The notes: generated by a model not told the origin, from the sequence alone. A stretch of DNA of 64,000 bases from Ulota crispa (GCA_963920765.1 OY987243.1:32177060-32241059); one strand, 5' to 3'; shown: positions 24,140 through 36,517, counted from the stretch's first letter. A program made the numbers and translations.

Positions 24140-24331
24140 CACTAGAAGAAAAACTTGCCATAAACGACTGCCACAAATTGCTATGACTAGGTCACAATAA
24201 CTGCCTTACAACTGCACAACAATTGCACGACTAGATTGTAGTTGTGCAAATGTTGTGCAGTTGTAAGGCGGTTATTGTGACCTAGTCAAGGCAATTTGTG
24301 GCGGTCGTTTATCCTTTTTTTTCTTCTAGTG
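24140..24331. mobile_element. CACTA-type MITE, 192 bp, near-palindromic
   Basis: Begins CACTAGAAGAAAAA and ends TTTTTTCTTCTAGTG, with a perfect 3-bp duplication TCG at 24137-24139 and 24332-24334. The two halves are inverted copies nearly to the centre (GACTAGGTCACAATAACTGC / GCGGTTATTGTGACCTAGTC). CACTA ends with a 3-bp duplication define the superfamily. Confidence 0.9.
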
Positions 24332-25180
24332 TCGGCTCCACCACGACAGTGACAACAAAGGACCCTAATAAAGGGGCAGTTCAAACTATGTCCCACATCC
24401 CATGTAACGAAGTCCCACGGGTGCAAAATTCCATTTTAGTGGGCAAGAAAAGATAGAACTTGGGCTAAAAGATGGGTCTAGCATTTTGGTGAACTTAAAC
24501 TTTGAGTGAAGTGCCGCTTTTTTTGGTGCCAAAACTTCCAAAAGTGTTGCCATGTAGATGCCATGTAAGCAAGTGGGATGTGAAACTTGAGGCATAGTGT
24601 GAAACACCAAGTCCCATCATTTGCTTCTCCGTCAATCAAATTCTCAGATTTCATGAGATTTCAGTGGGACTTGCCCGGTTCAAACTCCCAACCAAACAAA
24701 GTGGCAAAATTGGCACCCTTGTCGGTGGTTTGGCCGTAGAAAAAATTCTAGTGTAAATGTGTGTCATTCAAGGGTGTGCCTTTGTTGGACAAGTTTGGTA
24801 CGACCATTGGAGCAAGCCCCAAAATTTCACTATTTTGGCCATTGACTTGGCTATGTTGGTTGGTGAATATGGATGTAAAAGTACCGGACAAATTTGCAAT
24901 CTAAACCTAGTAGCGGTCAAAACCCAAATTTCAACCAATCACGTTCAAGAATTTTTTGGCCGGCCGCTAATCTGAACTGGAGACGTGGGATACCGTCTGA
25001 ACCGCCCAAGTCACGCCCACGCCATAGCCGTCCCCCAGTCGTCTTCACCGTCACCCACCTCGCTCAGCAGCCCTTTGACTGCGGCGCGATCGCTAATTAG
25101 TTGTTGCCTTTCCCGCAGCACGGGCCTGTGCATTCTGCGCTCTCCGAGCTGCGGGCTTCGATTTGCCTCGGAGGTTGGCG

Positions 25181-26074
25181 ATGGGGGCGACGGAGCGAGT
25201 GGTATGTGTCGCAGCTCTCCAATTCGCATGCACCGACGATGTCGCCACCAACGTCGCCACAGCGGAGCGCATGGTGCGCGACGCGCACGCCCAGGGCGCC
25301 AACATCGTCCTAATCCAGGAGCTTTTCGAGGGCCACTACTTCTGCCAGGCGCAGAGGGAGGATTTCTTCTCGCGCTCGCACCCGCGGGAAGGCCATCCCA
25401 CAATTGAGCGCATGCAGCGGCTCGCCAAGGAGCTTAACGTGGTCATCCCCGTTTCGTTCTTCGAGGAGGCCAACAACGCTCATTACAACTCCATCGTGGT
25501 GATTGATGCCGACGGTGCTGATCTCGGCTGTTACCGCAAGTCGCACATCCCGGACGGGCCCGGATACCAGGAGAAGTTTTACTTCAACCCCGGGGACACA
25601 GGGTTCAAGGTTTTCAAGACGAAGTATGCCACGATTGGGATTGCAATTTGCTGGGATCAGTGGTTTCCCGAGTGCGCTCGAGCTATGGCGCTTATGGGAG
25701 CCGAGGTCTTGTTTTATCCGACGGCAATTGGCTCCGAGCCTCAGGATGGAGGGCTCGACTCGAGCGCGCACTGGCGGCGCGTGATGCAGGGCCATGCCGG
25801 TGCGAACATTGTTCCTGTTGTGGCGTCGAATCGTGTGGGGGTGGAGGTTGTGGAAACCGAAAGAGGACCGAGCAAAATCACGTTTTATGGGACTTCGTTC
25901 ATCGCTGGGCCGACTGGAGAGATTGTGGCGTCGGCCGATGAGAAGAGCGATGCCGTGTTGGTGGCGAAGTTTGATTTGAATGCGATCAAGGTGAAGCGCC
26001 ATAGCTGGGGTGTTTTCAGAGACCGTCGCCCGGAGCTTTACAAGGTTCTCTTGACATTAGATGGTCATGTGTAA
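25181..26074 (+). CDS. CPA: N-carbamoylputrescine amidase, intronless, 297 aa
   Basis: A single uninterrupted frame from ATG 25181 (MGATERVVCVAALQF) to TAA 26074. Earlier in-frame codons are only TTG, and length matches plant CPA (about 300 aa). Nitrilase-fold enzyme: catalytic Glu in NIVLIQELFEGHYF (E47), Lys in GCYRKSHIPDGPGYQEKF (K120), nucleophile Cys in GIAICWDQWFPECARAMAL (C157). YQEKFYFNPGDTGF and the long C-terminal HSWGVFRDRRPELY block are typical of CPA rather than of general nitrilases. Known reaction: N-carbamoylputrescine to putrescine, CO2 and ammonia, the last step of the plant arginine decarboxylase polyamine route. No targeting signal was seen. The absence of introns contrasts with every other gene here; flowering-plant CPA genes, to my knowledge, have several introns. 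Confidence 0.96.
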   Translation: MGATERVVCVAALQFACTDDVATNVATAERMVRDAHAQGANIVLIQELFEGHYFCQAQREDFFSRSHPREGHPTIERMQRLAKELNVVIPVSFFEEANNAHYNSIVVIDADGADLGCYRKSHIPDGPGYQEKFYFNPGDTGFKVFKTKYATIGIAICWDQWFPECARAMALMGAEVLFYPTAIGSEPQDGGLDSSAHWRRVMQGHAGANIVPVVASNRVGVEVVETERGPSKITFYGTSFIAGPTGEIVASADEKSDAVLVAKFDLNAIKVKRHSWGVFRDRRPELYKVLLTLDGHV

Positions 26075-29000
26075 AACGGACATCCTCCGACCATTGGAAG
26101 CCTTGATCCTCCCGTCACCACGTCGATCTCCTTTAAGCTGAGGATTTGAATATTCCTGCATCTTTACTGTTGTGCTTCACCGAATCACTGAGAGCTGAAT
26201 ATTCTAGATGCAACTGTTGCTATTAACGACTCTGCGAGTTCAGTTTTGTTAAACTTAGACATGAGGAGACTCCTACTTAATTCTTATTTAATCTGCAAGG
26301 CTGCAGCATGTTGAGTATGTCCGGTGGGACATCTGGAATGTAAATACAGGTGCTATTTTTCGAAGAGACGTGTTTGCATGTCAATCTACTGTACACTATT
26401 GGGTTGTTGCAAAGGAATTAGGCTTTCCATATGGGGGGAGGGGGGGGGGGGTAATCTAGTAGGAAATGAGTTGCTATATTTCGTGACCTTGGGTCTATTA
26501 GGGAAGAATCAGGGCATGCAAGATGTCGAATCTTTTACCACTTTTGTTGACAAACGTCCTACTTCTGAAGGTCATGGATTCCAAAGGAGGCGCTCTCCAT
26601 CAATCACTGGCAACAGTTCCGGCTTCGACACTTGATTGCACAAGAAAAAAGCAGCATGCTCTGATATGCTGATTTCGGCTATGTTGATTGAATCCATATC
26701 CTATCTCGATTTTTTCGTATGTTGTGTGATATGGAACAGTAGACAAGTGTTTTCGTAGAATGTAAAAGGAAGTTATGAGTGGCAAAAGGCGGTGGCAGAA
26801 ATGTGTTACGGTATCTAGTCACGACAGGTTCGAGTCTCAGAGTTGTACCTGTCATTTGCCGATCACGAGTAGCTTCAGCAATCAGGACGATCATCAACTT
26901 AGAGATTACTGTTTTGTCGAAATGGAATGAATCTTAGCGGAATGTGCTGTTGCTCTTTCATGTCTTATTGTCAAGGGTAATACCGACAAAGGACTGCTCA
27001 AAGTCGGCTAGAGTTTTAAGTTCTTTTCGTGACACTGGGAATGTTTGAGAATCAAGCCAAGTCTTGTTTCATCACCGGCTTGACGAAACCATATTCGATC
27101 ATTCGACAAGACCAATCTTAAGAAATGCGTAAACAACCCTGCGCAGTAGCAACTCCTACTCAAACAGAAGCCACAGGACTGGCATGTTGAAACTTGACAT
27201 CGAGAAGGCGTGTTCTGAACCCTAAAATCAGAGGACGAGAAGGTGTTGTGTGCTCTGAAGGGTTTATAGGTTCTCAATTTCTAAACAGCCCATTTCTAAA
27301 CTTAGCCCATAAGGTATGTACACCCATAAGCGTGGTTTTGAACATGATGAGTATCAATACACAGCTAGCAAATTATAGGATCCTATTAGGAACAGAAAAA
27401 AAATAAGTTTGCATTTTCAAATGTATTATTTGGATATTGTGAGAATAAGTTGTGAATTTTTAAAGAGCAAATTGCCATTGCACCTATAACCACTATGAAG
27501 ATTTCATGTTCATAGGTTGTACATCCTTATCATTACATCTATTCATTTTCACAAATTTTCCAAGATTTTAGAGGTGATGGTTATGGGGACACTAATGCTT
27601 ATGGGTGTTCCTACCTTACCACATCTGGAAGTAACCACACAAAAAAAAAAAAAAAAAAAAAAGTTTCAAAGAGGATCAATGAAGTGTGCTTGTTAAGTTG
27701 TAGTTTCAATTAGTGCTTTTGAAGATTCAAGGAGGCTCTATTTGCATCATGTTTGCCATTCATTCTCCAAATATAGTCCTTAGCAAATCTTTAGGAAACC
27801 ACCTTGAAACCTACTTAGATTCAGAAAAAAAATCAGAGTATGCATGCTAAAGTTTTTTATTTCAATTTCACCATACACTCAAGATTCCACTCGCATTTCA
27901 AGAAGAGTTTATTCGTATCATGTCTATGTTTGTCATTCTGTCTTACTAGCTTTTGACAAAGCTTAAGGCAAAGTGTCTCAAAACTATTTGATTCTCTAGA
28001 AGGTGATTGAAGTTTACTTAACAAGTTGTAATTTTGATTTATTGACCTCCAGGTATGTTGTAAAAATGCGTGCTTTTGTAGTGACATGCTTGATTTTAAG
28101 GCTTCTTGATTTTAGGCGAAATTCAAAGTTAAACATTTTTGTAAATAATTTGCACTGATGTCCTCAAAATCCTAGGAGACTTAAGGATTCTTTATTTGGC
28201 AAGGAACCATGGATTTTCTTGGCTAAAAGCAAGCTTTGACAAAGTGGAGTCTTAGTGCCTCAAGTTTCCTACAAGTCTTTTTGTCTAAGTTGTAAAACCA
28301 TGTGGACTATTAGTATCCAAATTTTTCTTATCCACAATCTTAATTCCCTGTTAGATCTTGTGAAGGAAGTTTGTAATTTTTGATTGATTTTATTTTTTCC
28401 AAATGACTAAATCATATTCTTGAATTAGAGTAGTCATTTCATTATTGCTTTTGTTGGATGATATTTGGATGGATGATTGGATGAATGACATTCAATAATG
28501 GATGACCTACATTTATTTGTTACCCGTTTCAAAGTCCCTTTATTGTGCAAATACAAATTTTCCTCCATTTTTGCAATTGCTCAAGCAAATTGAACATGGT
28601 ATAAGTATTTTAAAATTTTGTTGTTCCAAGGTTAATTTTTAAGTTTTGCTATTTTAATAGTTCTACTACTATTTTTGGGTCTACTTTACCCTTAAATTGC
28701 CCTAATATGTTTATTTTTAATAAAACAATTAGCCAAGACCACTCAAATCTAACCACTCATTGCTCAATGCTCAATGCTCAATGCTCATTGGTCTCTACGT
28801 ACTCACACTTTAACATTATTGTATCCATCACCTCTTAAAGCTCTACAGCAATTGTGTCTTTGTACAATAAGCTTCACACTTTTATCTCACAAACAATACT
28901 AGTCACAACTCAATTTTCAAAATACTAACTCTAGTATGTATAATGGTCACACCTATGATACCCACAATATCTCAAGGGTTGATACTACTAGTTTCGTTGT

Positions 29001-30223
29001 TCTTGTTAGTAACACACCGAGTAAACATTTTTGTGTATAAATACTATCTAATATTATTGTATCCTTGATAAAGATAATGCGCTTGAGCAAATGAAGCTTC
29101 AAATTTTCACATTTGCTTGGTCATTCATATTCCTGAGACACAAAGGAGTTATAGCTATTTTGTCATCTTGAGCACAAGAACCCTACCAAATACACTTTTG
29201 AGACCCTTCTAAAATTTCCTTTGGAACAGTATTTCAAGAGCCTCGTTGTGAGCAAAATCCATAAATTTCACTACAATATATATTCAAAGAGAGGTCAAAT
29301 ATTTGGCACTTGCTATAAATTCAACCAATATACTGAGTATAATAGAAAGTGAAAAAATGACATGTAGGGAGTTACAGAACCACTATTGGATCAAGCAGTC
29401 GGCCAGTCACACAAAATGTAGAGCAGGTCTATAAATTGTCTTTGCATGGACTCGAATGACTTTCCAGCTCCATTCTCAAGCAATGTTATCGTTCACAAGA
29501 TTTAACAAGCTTGTGATCGAAAGAAAACTGGACAAGCCTCCAAGATGAGTTCCAGTTTGAGAGTTGTGTGCACTACGTGGGATGCTAGGGGAAAAGATTT
29601 ATCTTTGGCCATCAATACAATTACTCGACTTCTAGTTTACAATAAATTCAACTTCTGTAAACCAAGAAGTTGGTGATTTGCGTCTTCATTAAACTTTTGC
29701 AAACCAGACATGAAATGGTGTGAAAAAGTGATTTGTCATTTATTATGGCCGAGCATGCACAATTGTTCTATTGACTAAGTAAACTCATTCACTACTACTG
29801 AGATGCACAACTCTAATACATAAGAGAATTCAAATGATTCGTTATCTACAAAAACGACCTATGGTTTCAGTGTAGGAATTTCATATCTTCGCACATTCCT
29901 CCCTTGCTGCAGATGTAGAGGACATATCGACAGCAGTATCCAATACATGTGCCACTTTTGTAAATCATCCACAAGGATTTCCAAGAGTTGAAGCATTCAA
30001 TGATGCAACCTCTGGTACGAGTAATATACACTCGGTACGGAATTCAGCATGTGCACACAGCTAGATCCTTGTTCTTTCGAATCTGCACCAATGTTAGCAA
30101 GCTCCTCTCCAACTGATAATGATGTGTGTGTGTGTGGGGGGCGGGGGGGGCAGGTTCATGAAAATTCTGACTTCAAATGTAATAGCAGTTACCTCTGCTC
30201 ATGAAATATTCTCTTTCACTCAG
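26075..30223. other. Intergenic, no gene recognised
   Basis: 26075 to about 26300 is presumed CPA 3' UTR. A G-rich run lies at 26431-26451. One MITE lies at 27310-27618, followed by a 22-base A-run (27641-27662). The A-run may be a retroposition scar, but no source sequence is apparent. Short tandem CTCAATG units occur at about 28758-28785. A GT/G-rich run lies at 30122-30150, just beyond the end of the next gene. Remaining sequence is AT-rich without supported coding. Confidence 0.6.
27310..27618. mobile_element. MITE with CCA duplication
   Basis: The left end TAAGGTATGTACACCCATAA and the right end TTATGGGTGTTCCTACCTTA are inverted repeats of about 20 bp with two or three mismatches. CCA flanks both sides (27307-27309, 27619-27621), and a weaker inverted stretch continues inward. 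Superfamily not assigned. Confidence 0.65.
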
Positions 30224-32151
30224 TCACTGCTTCGCAGCGAACTGGAGAGGTATGACTGGGATGAGGTAGTTGTTATGCGCAGAATCAAAAGTTTTGAAGT
30301 TCCCAGCAGATCCAGACATCTGTGTACGCAGCAGTGCAGCACGCATTTTTGCGTATTGCTCAGCAGCATACTTTTGAGCTTGTCCAGCTTCATGCCTTCG
30401 CAAATTGACCTGATAACCAGTACAAAAGAAGCCATTCCATTTAGTGCAGAATACAAAGGTCCTACTTCATATGATTAACAGGGATCCTATACGAAGCTAA
30501 GAGAAGCAAGATGGTGATAGAATTCTATACCTCGGGTCGACGGCCTGGATGACGTGCGTCCGGTGCTCCCGTGTTGGTATGTGGTGACCTACAACGCCTC
30601 TAATTTTCAGCAGGGATAAAAAGAAATGCACCCAAAAGATCACCAGAATATAACAATCTTGAGCAGTAGTGGTATGCCACCTCTAGAAAACAGTGCCAAC
30701 TCAGAGTTATCTAGAATAAAGCCATGCTCAATCAGTGCAAATCAAGCTCAGACATAATCTCAAATGTATTAACTATGGTTGATTGGCTTGAAAAGCTCTC
30801 GCTTACTTAAATTGATCTCACCTTTGCGAAACACGGTGTCAGGGATTCTTTTTCATGCAAATTCACTGGGAGAAAGAGACACTGGATGTGATTAGCGGTT
30901 ATAATGACCATAATTAATGCCAGAGCATCAAGGAACTGAGCATTACCTTCCGGGTTTAGAGGATCCACCAACACCATGTTGATCACCAGCTACATCCGCT
31001 GCAACACACAAGCACATAAACATCTCATTCAACACACACTACTAATCCAAAGAAAAAACCAATCTTTAAAAAAAAAACAGAGGAGATGATATCAGAATGG
31101 AAGCTACGGAAATATCACATTGCTGCAACAACATTCAAAAAAGCCTCAATCTCAGCATCCAATACCTTTTCCTGAAGACCGAAGTGCCACCCTTTCTCTA
31201 AAACTTCCTGAAGCCCCTGGGGATGAACCCGGAGTTCCCGGACTCGTGAGTGACGGAGACGGGCTCGTAGGCGTTCCAAATCCTGGCGGTCCTCCTGAAC
31301 CCTCCCTCTTCGTTTCCGCTAGAGGACGTCTGCTCTGTCAAGCAAAACCAGAAAATTAGCTTCAATACTAAACCGGAATCGTGGTTACACAAGGCTCTGG
31401 TAACCAGAGATGCAATAATCAAACGTCAACATCCAGATCAAATCACACAAATACTTCCTTTGAACATGCGCTTGCAATACGCTATAATACACCTCCTTCA
31501 ACGAAGCATTGACCTAATTGAAGTTCACTACCTAGGGTTTCAAGAGATAGTGTTATAACCGTCGTTTCAGTTTATCTCCACTTCAACATCACTATGAAAT
31601 GCTGATAGTTTAGGATCAATACTCTCTCGATTAATTCAAAAATTAGGGTTTATAGTTTCTCAATTAAGTAAAGAATTCAGGATTCATGATTTTTCGATTG
31701 ATACAAGGACAAAGAGGATAGAATAGGTGATCCAAACGGCGGTTTCTCGTTCCAGTTTATCTCCACTTCAACATCCGGTTGATAGTTTAGGGTTAATACT
31801 CTCTCGATTGATTCAAAAATTTAGGGTTTATAGTTTCTCAATTAAGTAAGGAATTCAGGATTCGTGATTTTTCGATTGATATAAGGACAAAGAGGATAGA
31901 ATAGGTGATTCAAACGGCGGTTTTAGGGTTTACGCAAGTGAATTTAAAGAAGAGACGCCAACTTACGCAGAATTCTTGGCGAGACGACGGCGATGCGGTA
32001 GCAGCACGGTGGCTGTGGCCTCGGTAGTCACCCCGATGGAGTCGGCGGTGCTTGCCAGCAGTGCGCCACCAGCAGTGGTGCCCCCCAAGCTCCCCGTGGA
32101 CGCGCTGGCCGTGGGCGGAGATAGCGCGGAATTGGCTGGTGGCGCTTCCAT
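30224..32151 (-). CDS. Unrecognised five-exon gene, about 214 aa, Ser/Pro-rich
   Basis: Exons in transcript order: 32151-31967, 31329-31166, 30998-30947, 30588-30531, 30409-30224 (TGA 30224-30226). Every intron is GT-AG and phases agree across all joins. The N-terminal half is Ala/Ser/Thr-rich (MEAPPANSALSPPTASAS). A basic patch LPHRRRLAKNSA could be a nuclear signal. Residues about 75-100 are Ser/Pro/Gly low complexity (GTPTSPSPSLTSPGTPGSS). The C-terminal exon is different: a charged helix-like block (NLRRHEAGQAQKYAAEQYAK) followed by MRAALLRTQMSGSAGN. I do not recognise the family. An in-frame ATG at 32214 would add 21 residues. A pseudo-exon near 30838-30866 with good splice signals would introduce a stop. 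Reality is supported by the consistent phases and a GTAAGT donor; function unknown. Confidence 0.6.
31571..31925. repeat. Tandem duplication (185-bp period) in intron 1 of the unrecognised gene
   Basis: TTTATCTCCACTTCAACATC occurs at 31571 and again at 31756. The following blocks (ACTCTCTCGATT, TAGTTTCTCAATTAAGTAA, GACAAAGAGGATAGAATAGG, CAAACGGCGGTTT) repeat in the same order with about ten differences. Two copies only, both inside the first intron, just downstream of exon 1 in the transcript. Confidence 0.95.
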
Positions 32152-32638
32152 CGCTCCCCTTTCCTTTTCACTTGCAATTGACCAGCCGGCAGTTGCACAC
32201 AGCCTCCGCACCACTTCAATATAAAAAGAAAACCTCCGACGGAACGTCCATTACTTACAAATGATGCACAATAAGTTAGGGTCAACACCTCAGTCAAATC
32301 GCAACATTTGCAACGCAATCAAGGTAATATTCATGAAGGAAGCGAGACGAGGGTGGGCACTGGGCTGGGAGGAGGACGAGCTCTGGATGAATAAGTGGGT
32401 GGATGAATGGGATATCCTGCAACCTTGAAAATAACTTCATCGTCAGCCGGCAAGAAATGCTTGCAGGTGAAACTGGCTCGAGCTTACTGCACATAATTTA
32501 CGTCGATGTGGGGCCAGGGTGAAAAAGCTCTGATTCTTCACCCGCCAGAAAGATAAGAGTTTAGATTTTTACCTATCAGGTGATTGGATTTGGGAATTCT
32601 GAATTCATGTTTGAATTCAGAAACCTGGATTTTGTGTA

Positions 32639-32803
32639 CAATGGTGCCTTGTTAAGATGAAGGTATTTGGACAAAATATTCATTTCATTTTAGGAAAGCA
32701 TTCACTGTAGCCAAACAGCTCTTGTATCTCCCCCAACCAACACAGATAGTCATCTTACGCAAGCCTTTTTCTTACAAAGGTTAATTGTATTGAGGCATTA
32801 TTG
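32639..32803. mobile_element. pogo/Tc1-like MITE, TA-flanked (second copy)
   Basis: TA then CAATGGTGCCTTGTTAAGATG at the left. At the right, CAATTGTATTGAGGCATTATTG precedes TA. Related along its length to 19746-19921 in reverse orientation (shared GGATACCTTCATCTTA-type ends and CCCCAACC-like middle). Confidence 0.65.
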
Positions 32804-35702
32804 TATATAAATGAACAATGAACAATGTCAAAATAGGGGGCAAATTATTACTTTTATCCTCATATATAAGAAAAGTTGAGATTTTCCACCCTAGCCCCAC
32901 ATTGACGTATGTGTAATAAATTGGGTCATTGAAACTCTAACAACAAGTTTTTTTGAGGCTAATTGTGTATGTTTTTTGCAAAAAGCAAAAAAAATCCAGA
33001 AACAAGAAAACGTTGTCAATTCGGTCATTTTTTGTAAATTTGGACATGTCAATTTGGACTTATTTTTATCAATTCAAACACTTTTTAGTTAATTCAAATA
33101 GGTTTTGTCAATTTAGACACTATTTTCTTATAGTAGTGTCTATACTTCATTGTTAAATTGTGTTCTTAGTTTGGTGACACATCAAAAAGAATATTTTTGC
33201 GCAAATTCATTGTACCAATCTTTAGATTATGTCAACCAAAGGTGGCAAAGTACCCTCAAACATGGAGGGTGTTTCAATGTTTCTTACACTTTTGTAAAGA
33301 GGCTTGCATGACTTGGTGCACAAAACACAACAAAATATTTGAACAAATGTGCAACTCTCATGGACCAATGCCTACACAAATTTTCAGTATATTGGAAGAA
33401 AAACTCAAAAGAAAGAAGCATTCAATTTGGAGGAGATTTGCAAGATAGTACAAACAACAACTAGCTTGCGATTTGGCCCTTGTATCACTTGAATTACCAC
33501 TTGTTGATTTGCAATCTACAACAATCCTTAAGCAAGCCAAGCGGTTAGCGTTTTTGAGAGATAAAGTTCCAAGACATTGCAATTAGGAGATTGCAAAATA
33601 GCCCATTTCAAATACTTGTTTAAAGCTTGCACATAAGAGTCATTCTTGCCTTGGGCTTCTCCATCTTTTTGTAAATCTTATTCTTTATATTGGTTTAGGA
33701 TGAGAAATTTCATTTTTTCACATGGAGCAAACTTAGGAAATGATAAATTGAACATTAGAAGACCAAGCCTTGGAAAATTTAGTTTCAAGTTTGAATTTAG
33801 ATCTCAGATTAGTTTACAAAGGTGAGAAAATAATTGATCACCACAAAAAGGGACAAACTTTCACTTTTATTCTTATTTGTAAAGAACATAAATTTTCACT
33901 TCAAGTCTACATACTAGGGAAAAAGGATTTTTGCAAAATAACAAAAGAGCTTTGCTTTGGATTGACTCTAATGAGCTATAATGCAATATACAATAATCTT
34001 TGCAGTCACTTGTTCCATTTCTAAAGATCAAGTTCTATGAATTTTGTGTAAGTAAAACTAAAGCAAACACCATAAAACTTATTTTATGTTGTAAAGATAG
34101 TCATTGCTACTAGACTACTTCCAAGACAAAAGAGGTCAAGCATTTCGATTGTTGCATGAACAAGCCATGGAGAATTCAATTACTCACCTAGTGTAAAAAA
34201 GTAATGAATATTTCCAATATCACAAACTAGCATCAAAAAAGCAAAAAATTACAAGTGTAGGAATGAAAATTTTCATGAAGTCCATAGTTGCAAAGAATAG
34301 AAGATTCTTTCACAATCAAATTGAGGTGAAAACCAGTTGTAACTCTAAATACATAAATCTTAGATCTCAAGTATGTTACACATGTGGGATCTTATTGGCA
34401 TCTTAGTTGTTTGAAGGAATTTTTACCTAATAAAAAAAGCCTCCAATAAAGGATATTGATAAAAAGGAATGTTGTCCATGCACATACCTTTTACATAGAG
34501 ACGGGGACACAAAGATTTATTCCCAACTCATACGCCTCCCTTGCTATCAATACTTCACTAAATCTGAAATTTAAAATTATATATGTTGAAATTTCTAATT
34601 ATAGATTGAGAATGTGTTGGTTTTAAATCGATGATGGATTTGAAGTGATTTTAAAAGCATTTTAATCAAATTTTGATGCTTTTTGCAAATGTTTTTTGTT
34701 AGAACTTCTCTTAATTTGATTCATGTCAAATTTTAGTACATTGTGTCCCTCTTTCTATCTACAAGAGGCTTGCTTGAATTGAGGCATTTTCAGGCTCTAA
34801 AAGGTGGTTAAAAGCTAAAAACATTGTTGGTGGAAGATTAAAAGTTGATAAATATAGCATATTTGATAAAGCAAAACAGCACTTGGCATGGATTAAGGGC
34901 ATGGAGTTGGAATAGTCTACTCTTCAACTTTTAATGCATGTTGTCCCCCTTTAGAGACTTTTAAAATATGTAATGGGTTTTAGATTTGGTGAAGAATTGA
35001 TTACATGGGAAGGGTTTGCGTGAGGAATGGATCTTTTTGTCCACATCTCTAACAATATAGCTTCTTTGTTGAATTTCAATTTTGCCATGACATATGTTAA
35101 GCTGATGTCTTATTTATATAATAAGCTTAGTTCTATTAGTTGGGTAGTTGGGTGTCAAAATAATAAAATGTAAGGCAGTTGAAAAACTAATTAATAACCA
35201 AATTTGTTGTAATCAAATTTTCTCCTTACTAACTGGCATTGGATAAGGGGCCATGGACATGTGATGGGTCATGGGCATGGGATGGGATAGGTCATGGGCA
35301 TGGGAGTTAAGTTTGAAGAGTTTATAGAATTTTATGTTAAATTTTTTGCAAGGACCTCCTCCCGTGATGGCCCTCCACCGGGTACATGGGCCCACTAGTT
35401 GCTTTATAATATGCTGTGTGTGATTTGTGAAATATGAAAATCAAAGCAACATTGAAGGTTACGTAAAATGGAGTGTTAGCAAGTGATATATGATTGACTT
35501 TAATTTGGAAACTAACTCAAGTCAACAAATTCACCATCTATAAATTCATAAAAAAAATTAAATAATAATGATAATTCTTCTAAAGTGTTCACTTTCAATG
35601 TTTATATAATCCAAAACGACTCATTTCATGACTCAAAGTAGATTGTAATTTCAAAGTTTTGACACCTGATTTTAATCCATGAAAAATCTAGGTCACTTGA
35701 AT

Positions 35703-36313
35703 AGGGGTTTCAGATATCTCAAAAAAATGGTGAACAAATGGTCATGAATGAGTTTTTGTTCACTAGTGCACATGAAGTCACAAAAGTGAATCACCCATGA
35801 GGACTTCTAGGAGGTCCTCATGGCTTGTTCATGTGTGAACAACGTGAAGCCTCTCCCTCCTCGCCTCTCTGGCTAGCTCTACTTGTGTTCCTGTCGCTCC
35901 CGTGCCTCTTTGTGTTGCTGCCCACCTCTCAACTCTCACTCCATGCCTCCGGCTCTTGCTCCGCACCTTTAGACAATTTGGATGTGGAGTTGATTGTCAA
36001 GTTAAGGTCATTCAAGGAATCGCAATGCACAAGAAGCAACAATGGTGGAGTTGAAGAGATCCTGATTAGAAGCAGACAATTGTGGAGCAGAAGGGTTCCA
36101 AATTAGAAGTGACAATGGTGGAGTTCAAGGGATCCAAATTAGCTTACGGGATTGGTGATTGTGGGCAAAGTTGAAAAGGTGGTGAGTAGTTCACTATAGT
36201 TCGAATATTTGAATGGGTGAATGCAAGGACATGAACAATGGCTTGACTAATTTGTTCACCAATTTCATTCACGTGAATGAAATTGGTGGTGAATAGCATA
36301 TCTGAAACCCCCT
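35703..36313. mobile_element. Harbinger-like MITE carrying a GC-rich insert, 611 bp
   Basis: Ends AGGGGTTTCAGATAT and ATATCTGAAACCCCCT form inverted repeats, with an AAT duplication at 35700-35702 and 36314-36316. Inside, 35850-35965 is much more GC-rich than its surroundings. It reads as an open frame with a hydrophobic run (LALLVFLSLPCLFVLLP) like a signal peptide. This may be a captured host gene fragment; the frame starts at 35825 and ends at 36106 within the element. Confidence 0.75.
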
Positions 36314-36517
36314 AATATGAATTTATGACTAAAACTTCACTATAGGTCCCGCTATAAGGTAGCCACTTCCATAAGCGTGAGTTTAAGCACTTTAGCATGG
36401 TTAGGGTACTTGGACAAGGGGAAAAATTATATCATTGGATTGGAAATAGAGAACAAAAAATATTAGTTTAGTTTGGGAAGTTATCCACATAGTCATGTGT
36501 GCGTGGGTATTTTTCAA

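Noticed and set aside
25011-26002. Long antisense frames across the CPA gene
   Set aside because: Shadows of a GC-rich single-exon gene; the sense frame carries all catalytic motifs.
26816-26870. GGTTCGAGTCTC, resembling a tRNA or SINE B-box
   Set aside because: No A-box at the right distance and no cloverleaf or acceptor-stem pairing around it.
27641-27662. Poly-A tail of a retroposed sequence
   Set aside because: A 22-A run without a recognisable retroposed gene or flanking duplication.
30838-30866. Candidate exon of the unrecognised gene with good splice signals (TTTCTCCCAG ... AAAGGTGAGA)
   Set aside because: Including it introduces a TGA after four codons; skipping it keeps the frame. 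It could be a poison exon, but there is no evidence.
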